This document shows positions 57,160 through 64,000 of a stretch of DNA of 64,000 bases, piece after piece. Source of the stretch: Mytilinidion resinicola (lineage: Eukaryota > Ascomycota > Dothideomycetes > Mytilinidiales > Mytilinidiaceae); NCBI RefSeq assembly GCF_010093595.1, contig NW_022985460.1, positions 607,804-671,803 on the forward strand, written 5' to 3'. Position 1 is the first letter of the stretch; every line of letters begins with the position of its first letter. Below the pieces are notes generated by a model. The model saw only the letters and a list, made by a program, of their open reading frames with translations. It was not told the DNA's origin and ran no database searches. A program made the position numbers and the translations under genes.

Positions 57160-58694
57160 GGTTGGGGCGGGGCCGTCATGTTGCATATTACCTACTTGTG
57201 GGCGCATCATAATTCGGTGTTTGGGGCTGAGCTTTGTTGGACGTCGCATGTTGCAGGTTTTTAGTGACGTTTGATGGTATTTGGAGGTAGACTGGATGGA
57301 GGCACTCGAAAAAGCATTAGACTGGACTGAGTTTCTTTTTTGGATAGAGAGGATTTGAGGCTGTAGATAATCGTAGCGCTCCAATGGTTTTTCGTAAGAT
57401 TTGGAAGTCCCCCTTTCCGGCCTCTAATTGATACGAAAAGTAGTTCCACGTAATAGTCACGTGATGGGTGCTTCATATCCTCGTAACATTCTTGACATGT
57501 CTAGTTATTCTAGAGCCCTTGGATGGACGGATGGTCTTCGTCGCAGCAGAGGCGACGAACTTCATTATTTCAAAAAGTATTAAGGATAAGAAACTCTTGC
57601 TCTACAGCGAGTAGTAACAGAGCATGAGCCTAACGAACTGAAACAGGTAGTACGATATCCCAATGTGCACCCAAGCAATTCCCTTTCCCGTTCAGGAACC
57701 TGAGCTGCTCATGCGCCAGCCTGAGCTGTGGCTGTGCTGGGTGAGCGCATCCTGAGTCGAGACTGAGCGCATCTGAGCCGAGACTGAGCAGCTCGTTAGA
57801 ACCCAGTTTTGGGACCCGTATTCGATGGGGAGGATTGAGACTGGGGTCTTCACCCTGCCTTGGAATGCCCATTTCCGGGCCCGTAGGCCTGCTAGGTCCC
57901 AGTTTTAGGGCCCCAACTCTCAAGTAAACTTACCCTCAATGAAAAACAGCCCAAGGCTGATCTGCGCCACTTTATCATCCATGCAAGGGCAGAGCCACAA
58001 GTAGCTGACAAGTTCCAACATCCACTAGGGGTCCAGAGGCTATATTATTGCCAAATAATCTTTAGAATAGTACACATTAAGGCGCAAGCTAAACGGATTT
58101 ATAATAAAAAGAATAATAGATCGGATACCCAATTAGGCATAGCGTCGTTGGGGGGGGGGGGGGGGGGTGGTGCGGATAGAATTTTAGAGGGGGTGCGAAT
58201 AGAGAAAAGGGGGGTGCAATTAGGCAGGTCCATACTATATACTTGCACCCCGCGTTAAGCAGTACAACCCCTCTCCGCACTACAAAGGCGCGTTAATTGA
58301 TAATGTACACGATCACGTTACTAGCACGCAATGCTTGCAGAATCCATGTCATTCAGACTCGTACTATTACTATAGTCGCGTTGGATAATCTAAGTATAAC
58401 GACATTAGGACTAGCAAGATACGGACACAGCGCCTCTATAGAGCTCACGAAGCTCGAAAAGAGCTCGATGGAAACAGTGCTGCATATAATATCGTATACA
58501 CAACCTAGAACTACACATATACGAGCTATCGCTGCATCAATAATCATCTTCCGTGCTACTGTTCGCAGGCCCAACAGACATCGCAAGGGGGACAATATCC
58601 CTGATCTCCCGACTAATCATCATGCCCTTCCCCTTAACCATCTCTTTGATCATAAAGTTGGTCACAAAGCTCAAACCAAGCATCTCGCCCTTCT
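57160..58694. other. Intergenic right flank of the cluster
   Basis: No gene is supported. A short duplication occurs near 57750-57790 (GAGACTGAGC repeated). A run of 18 G lies at 58150-58167 within a MITE-like end. No TCGGGGA motif is seen here. Confidence 0.45.
58150..58230. mobile_element. MITE-like end related to the 44.6-kb element
   Basis: GGGGGTGCGAATAGAGAAAA followed by GGGGGGTGCAATTAG parallels the right end of the 44.6-kb MITE (GGGGGTGTACATGGAGTGAA, then AAGGGGGTGTACGATTAG). It is diverged and without a visible partner end or target duplication. Confidence 0.4.
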
Positions 58695-60510
58695 TCACCA
58701 ACTCCCACGTTCCCACCGTTTGAGACTAGTTGGGGCGCTGATATGACCATAACACTTAACGTATCCATTATCCTGAACTGTCATGAAATCATCCAGTTTA
58801 ACAGAAGCAGATTTGGTGTCAAGATCATTGTCATTCTTGCAAATACACCATAGCGTGGTATTGTGATCAGGCGATTCTGGACCATTGAAAAAGCAGCCAT
58901 GGCAATTCTGTGTATATTGTCCACTGCAACGCTCGAGATTAGTATCATCCATTCTCTAGGAAAACCATTTACTGCCGTAGGTAAAACTTACTTGTCTGCG
59001 GGTATTAGGGCTCCATTGTCGTAACGCAGGCAAAGTCCAAGTTCCTCCTGGGTCCGCACTCCCTTTCCGTCCTTGTCGGTACAGGTTGCCACAAGGAGGT
59101 GGTCGCCCTTAATGTCTATCTGTGATAGCGTCAGTTGTTTTGTCATGTGTTATAGTACTTACTAAAGAAATAGGGAGGCTCACATCCTTGTATCGCTCGG
59201 TATATTTGCCGCCAGCAATACTTGCGACGAAAGTTTCTCTGTTCTCTACTATTGAGGTGAAGGCTGCAATGCTATGTTTACCGTATGCCGTGCCCTTGGG
59301 ATGGAAGGTCCGCACCATGGGGAATGGGACGGCGTCGCCTCCCGATGTAGTGAAGTTTCCCTGAATCGCGGCCAGAAGGGCTTCGAACGTCGGATACTTG
59401 TCGGCACCCTCCCACTCCCATAGCGGCGGTGATGTGTCGGACACGGTTGCGATGTCTATGTTTTGCCCAGGGAAGACAAAATCCAGAAGCAGCTGCCCGG
59501 GGTCCACGTTTCCGGCCGGGTATAGGTTAGTAGGATCGCCTGGCCCTTCAGATGGAGTGTTGAACTTGGCATAAGGGGACCAGAACCATGTTTCGTAGTC
59601 GGTCATATCCCTGGTAGTATGCCAACTCTTGCAGTAGCAATGGCCATTGTACCAACTATCCATATCTTCGATAAAGATCACTCCTATGCGTTCCAGATCC
59701 TGTGCGGCGGCCTTAATTACTGCGTTAACAGCCCGGACGAAGCCATTAAGTTGCTTGCGGAGATCCCTGGTAAGCTTAGGATTACTCATCCACCACCAGT
59801 AGGCCCAGGTGAATTTGTCGCAAGCCGTAGTTTCTTCGTTGAAAAAGGTGATGTAGCTGAGAACGTAGACCTGGAAGCTTTCTCTCGGATTAGCGCCTCC
59901 TGCTTCTCTTCCTGCACGCGCAACGTTGAATAAGGCAACATTAATCTTCTCGCGAAGGCTGCCGTTGTCGATCTCTTTCTAAAGGTCTCTGAGGGTCTCT
60001 TGGCAATCTCCCGCCTTCTAAGCTCGGTAGACACAGTCTATTAAGATTCTGTTTTCCACAATATTAACAAGAAATTGCAAAAACAGTTGAAACATCTATG
60101 GGGTGTCTCACTTTCCCAGCTTAGCGTCATTGCCTCCAATCGTCACAACTGCAAGCTAAGGCTTTCCAAAGGGCTGAGCACGGGGCAGATCCTTGTTGTT
60201 CTCCTTATAATCCCCTATTATCAGTTGTTCCGTGACAAGTTCCACAGTTTTGTCGCCAGTGTAAGCAGGGAAGCTGAAGCGGGGAAGTGTCCTGTCCCCA
60301 TTAATGAATTGCCAGTTATCTGCATCGGTGGATATTTGCATCGGGTAGGCTCGCTTGCCACGAAGAGCGTCTCCGGCTATACGTTCTTGCATGCCATTGC
60401 CTACTACTTATAAGTATAGGATTTGCAAGAATAATATTATAGCACCTACATCCAGTGCCCGCTGTATACGAGTCACCAACAGCAATAAACTCCTTAATCC
60501 TTTAATTCGG
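58695..60510 (-). pseudogene. SGNH-hydrolase / cyanovirin-N (CVNH) fusion gene, RIP-damaged
   Basis: Reading on the minus strand from ~60510: SGNH block I FIAVGDSYTAGTG (catalytic Ser), an intron, MQERIAGDALRGKRAYPMQI, then AVVTIGGNDAKLG (block with GGND), then GREAGGANPRESFQVYVLSY, MSNPKLTRDLRKQLNGFV and VIFIEDMDSWYNGHCYC. After ERYKD an intron (GTGAGC ... CACAG) leads to a CVNH domain: DIKGDHLLVATC, LCLRYDNGALIPAD, another intron, then CFFNGP, LWCICKND and VQDNGYVKC. Three in-frame TAG codons (60156-60158, 60018-60020, 59979-59981) interrupt it, each explicable as CAG to TAG, the CpA to TpA change of RIP. No ATG before block I is seen. It borders an AT-rich tract. Confidence 0.7.
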
Positions 60511-61100
60511 CTTGGAATATGGTACAAATAATGGAGAGCTTAGCTTAGCCGAGATGAATTAGGCTGCTGCGCGGAAGTTAAAGTTGGTTAGTACAGCGCT
60601 CTGGCTTAATACGGCGGCAACAAGTCCTAACAGGGAGAAAATCCTTAAAGACATCGCGGCCCGCGCTGTATATAGTTGAAATAATAGAAAAAAGGGGAGA
60701 GCAATAAAGCTAAAAGTGTTAAGACTGAATTAAAGCCTTATTTTCGGTCTACTGTTAGGAAATTATAGTAAAGGGATAATTAAAGAGCAAATTTATAAAG
60801 ACTTTTATAATTACTTAAGGCTGGCATATTTCTATAGGATTATTTGGCAGGGTTTGCGCCTTATATGCGCTCTATTATATAGATCAAAGATAATGTTTCT
60901 TAGCTAAATATAATCTCAGGGCGCAGTATAATAGGAGGGAAGTTAGGTTAATATAAACAAGACTTTTATACTGGGTTGGAGGCCTTCTGTCTCAGCTTTA
61001 GTATTGCAATGTCAAGAATAGTCTAATACTCTTAAAAATAGACAATGCTATTATATAACAGGCAAAACCAAGGACCTAATATAGGGCTAAGGATGGTAGT
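60511..61100. other. AT-rich, RIP-like tract
   Basis: Strongly enriched in TA and in runs such as CTAATATAGGGCTAAGG and TTATATAGATCAAAG, with no coding frame. The composition contrasts sharply with both sides. It is most likely a mutated transposon remnant, but I cannot identify the family. Confidence 0.55.
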
Positions 61101-61108
61101 AGAGGATT

Positions 61109-62140
61109 TTAAAACGGGAGCAGCAGCTTGCTGGTGTGGTAATGAAAAGGCAGAGACAAGGGGGAGCCTTGGTGAGGGAGCGTAGGCAGAGGCGAAATGT
61201 GAGTGCGGCGGCTACGAGGGGGCAGGGTAATAGGAGAGTGGCGGCAGGGGAAGGGGGATAGGGAGAAACCGGGGGACGGAAATCGAGTCCATTGAGTGAG
61301 GAGAGCAGTCATCGGCTTGATGCTGGGCCGTTGTTGGAGGCGATGCGGAGGTGACGTTGGAGACCCTACTGGGGCGAAGTTGATGCTGCTGGATGTGGCT
61401 GGGAGAGGGGTGGAGGTGGGAGTTTCAGGACATGGAGGGACCGGGAAGAATGCAAGAAATGTGGGTGCGGCGAGAGTAAAAGCCGTTGGGGGATTCTTTA
61501 CAACATGAGGGGCGATGCTGCCGGATGTGGCTGGGGGAGGCGCGGAGATGGGAGTTTCAAGACGTGGAGAGACCGGGAAGGATGCGAGTGATACGAGTGC
61601 GGCGAAGGTGAAAGGTGTTGGGATTCTTTGCAACGTTGAAGGCGATGCTGCGGCGCCTTTAGAAGCAATGTTGAGGCGACGTTGGAGGCGATGCTGGGGC
61701 GACGTTGATGCTGCTGGATGTAGCTGGGGGAGGCGTGGAGAGAGGAGTTTCAGGACGCGGAGAGACAGGGAAGAATGCGAATGGTGCGGGTGCGGCGAGA
61801 GTAAAAGGTATCAGGGAATTCTTTACAACGCCGGATGCGACCCCAGGGGCGAAATTAAGGCGAAGTCAGAGGCGATGGTGCAAAATATAGCTGGGGGAGG
61901 CGTAGAGATGCAGGGAAGGATGCGAATAATGCGGGTGCGGCGAGGGTAAAAGGTGTTGGGGAGCTCTTTGACAACGTTGGAGGCGATGCTAAGACGGCGG
62001 TGGAGGCGAGGCTCCTAGCTTCAGCTGGGGGAGGCGCGGAGATAGAAGGCGGAGGAACCGGGAAGGCTGCGAATGATGCGGCTGCGGCGAAAGTGAGAAG
62101 TGTTGGGGGGCTCTTTACCACGTTGGAGGTTTGGTTACAA
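61109..62140. repeat. Tandem array of ~120-190-bp units
   Basis: At least five copies, starting near 61392, 61519, 61716, 61885 and 62022. Each carries GCTGGGGGAGGCG(C/T)GGAGA or a close variant, then GGACCGGGAAG-like, then GCGGGTGCGGCGAGAGTAAA-like and TTCTTTACAACG. On the minus strand each copy reads PTPFTLAAP ... FPVPP ... SAPPP, so the array may be a Pro/Ala-rich coding repeat that has decayed. The frame changes between copies, so no gene is called. Confidence 0.7.
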
Positions 62141-62510
62141 CGTTGGCGATGCGAGGGCTCAAAGGAAGTAGGATGAATCCATGCATTGAGATCATAAAAA
62201 GGTAAATACAGGGAGAGGAGGTTGGGAGGATCGAAGGATGCGTGTGGTGTTGAGGCACGCCAGAGCCTTCGGGCCGACGTCCGACCCGCTCAGCCTAAGG
62301 ATTTCACGTGATCCTGTGGAAGGGCGGCATATTTATTCATTCCCAGCATAGCAAACCTGAAACAATCTGTGGCTATGTAACTACCCAGCCTACTAGCCAT
62401 CTTGAGTACGTGGCAACTTGATTCACTCCTTCCAACGCTATCGACTTTGACATCCAAAATTCATAGCTTTCAATTCACATCGCACAGACTGGATATCTGG
62501 CCAACTCTCA
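62141..62510. other. Intergenic, promoter of the small secreted-protein gene
   Basis: About 370 bases of average composition. The pyrimidine-rich stretch and CA-rich leader before 62511 look like a fungal core promoter. No other feature is seen. Confidence 0.4.
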
Positions 62511-63237
62511 ATGAGGTCAGCTCTCGTACAAACACTTGCGCTTTGCACCATCCCGACTGCCTTTGCGGCCGCTACCTCCTTAACCTCAATCACCCACCAG
62601 AAGCCCATAGCCCAGGTCGAAGTCATGGCTGCACCAGAGGGCGCGCTCAAAGTTCCCGGACACAATAATGCTACTTACGGCCCAATTCCCAAGGCCTCGC
62701 AACTGTTTAAAATTGAATTTCTCGAGATTGCTCCATCGCCCATTCCCACGTAAGTTGATAACGTCTTTCTTTTTTCCCTCAACCCATGCTGGACCATGAT
62801 CAAAATGAGTAGGTCACAACTGATAGAATGATTAAAGCGATCGAATCTTCTTCACGCTCCTCCGGGGCAAGATCTTTCCATCCAAGACGAAGGACTCGGC
62901 CGATCTTGATAAGCTCCTCACCAACGCGACCCTCACTATGACCATGTCCGCCATTCTATCGAATGGTGAGGTTGAGGACCCACAGAGCTACACTGCACCC
63001 CTCCACACCACAGGATATAGCCTCGGGGGTCAACTCTCAATCCGCAATTCCACGGGCGCGTACACGGAGCATCTGAGCAGCAGCGGCCACAACGATATCC
63101 TAACCGATTGTCAGCTTCCGACTATGTTCATACGGACCGGAACGTGGACTTTTGAGATCGTTGCTGAGCTCGAAGATGGGACTTGTTTGTTTGCGATAGC
63201 ATTGACGCAGTGGTTAGAGGGCGGGGCGAAGTGGTGA
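62511..63237 (+). CDS. Small secreted protein, unknown function
   Basis: Two exons, 62511..62749 and 62838..63237 (212 aa), joined by an 88-bp intron (GTAAGT donor, TTAAAG acceptor) that gives SPIPTDRIFFTLLRG. An N-terminal signal peptide is clear (MRSALVQTLALCTIPTAFAA). The mature protein has possible N-glycosylation sites (NAT, NST), only two Cys outside the leader (TDCQLP and GTCLF) and a beta-rich look (FKIEFLEIAP, WTFEIVAELEDG). The shape recalls ML-type lipid-binding folds, but I cannot assign a family. No neighbour points to a function. Confidence 0.7.
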
Positions 63238-63435
63238 GAGTATGACGGCTAGCAACGCACTACAAGCCTCACTATCGTTGAAATATCGAGTATAAACTAC
63301 AGACCAGAGAGTACATAGTACAATGTACTGTAGTAAGCAGCACCTCGAGTCAATTTCGAAACTAGTTCTACCAGTATCCACGAATACAATTTTGATGACT
63401 GAACGGTTTCTGGTGTAAACCAGCCTGAACATTCT

Positions 63436-63720
63436 CTATTTCCCCATCTTCTGTGACAGATACTGCATAGGACCCAGCCGCAGCAGCTCGGCATCTTTTG
63501 CCATGACCTCTGTAACGTTATTTTCCGCATAATCTCGTAGCAGGTTTGCGATCCGTGGATTGGAGACTGACAAGATCCTCGCTGCTAGCAAAGCCGCATT
63601 GGTCGAATTGTTGATTCCAACCGTAGCAACAGGTTCTCCTCGAGGCATCTGCGTCATGCTCCATTGGCTGTCTAGGCCGTCAAGGTGGCCCGCAGCAACT
63701 GGGCATCCTAGGGGCAGCCT
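63436..63720 (-). pseudogene. 3' fragment of a PurE-type (AIR carboxylase) gene
   Basis: The minus strand encodes GCPVAAGHLDGLDSQWSMTQ and then MPRGEPVATVGINNSTNAAL, the C-terminal signature of PurE/Ade2-type phosphoribosylaminoimidazole carboxylases, ending LSQKMGK at 63436. The conserved N-terminal part (the SxSD motif and the GAAHLPG region) is not seen upstream. Instead a different frame (63708-63947) begins MAPMSQSVSFCEDESLGELA. A 35-bp intron (GTACAG ... CCTAG) would join the two in frame, but it is shorter than fungal introns normally are. It is therefore a truncated or chimeric copy. Confidence 0.6.
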
Positions 63721-64000
63721 CCTCCTGTGCTGGGCTCTGTACCTGGGTAGCAGGGCTCGTACGGTGTTGTGTGAGCCATTTCCGTAAGCGCCGTCAAAAG
63801 GTGAAAGAAATGCTGGTGCTTGAAGGCGGCAAAGATTCGCCGTCGAACCGGATCATACTTCAACTGGCTTCCGACTGCCTCAGAGGGAGCAAGCTCACCA
63901 AGGCTTTCATCTTCACAGAAGGAGACAGATTGGGACATCGGAGCCAAAGACTCAGGTTAAATTGATGTGAACTCTGATTTCTATAGACGTCTAGCTAGTT

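Overview
The window looks like nuclear DNA of a filamentous ascomycete (Pezizomycotina; a Dothideomycete is my guess, not shown). The evidence is short GT-AG introns of about 47-117 bp with CTNAC-type branch points, a Zn2Cys6 regulator, an NR-PKS, a HET gene, and AT-rich tracts beside genes carrying CAG-to-TAG stops, as expected from repeat-induced point mutation (RIP). Coordinates of multi-exon genes run from first to last coding base; exon limits in the evidence fields are my own reading of splice sites and of family homology.

Layout. 0-9 kb: the 3' end of an unknown gene, a UV-damage endonuclease gene (UVE1 type, minus) and a Zn2Cys6 transcription factor (minus). 9-20 kb: a gene-poor accessory region with minisatellites, many divergent copies of a ~200-bp repeat, a 52-residue Cys-rich protein gene, and an unusual gene built from tandemly duplicated phase-1 exons that sits between inverted ~190-bp repeats. 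20-32.6 kb: ordinary housekeeping genes, namely N-acetylglucosamine-6-phosphate deacetylase, a Mug190/tricalbin-like membrane-contact protein, an SPX-domain phosphate transporter and a hemerythrin-like protein.

34.4-57.2 kb: the main item, a probable secondary-metabolite cluster. It contains a non-reducing PKS (SAT-KS-AT-PT-ACP-TE, ~2080 aa), an FAD monooxygenase, a secreted DUF3237-like protein, a short-chain dehydrogenase, an O-methyltransferase and a secreted laccase. A 7-base motif, TCGGGGA, occurs ten times in the promoters of these six genes and only twice that I can see in other intergenic DNA, which suggests one regulator. Inferred chemistry: the PKS makes an aromatic polyketide, the FMO hydroxylates it, the OMT methylates it, and the laccase couples or oxidises it outside the cell. 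The cluster is interrupted by a broken HET gene and by a ~600-bp MITE with an 8-bp target duplication.

57-64 kb: a degenerate flank with a RIP-damaged SGNH-hydrolase/cyanovirin-N fusion pseudogene, an AT-rich RIP-like tract, a tandem-repeat block, a small secreted-protein gene and the 3' fragment of a PurE-type carboxylase gene.
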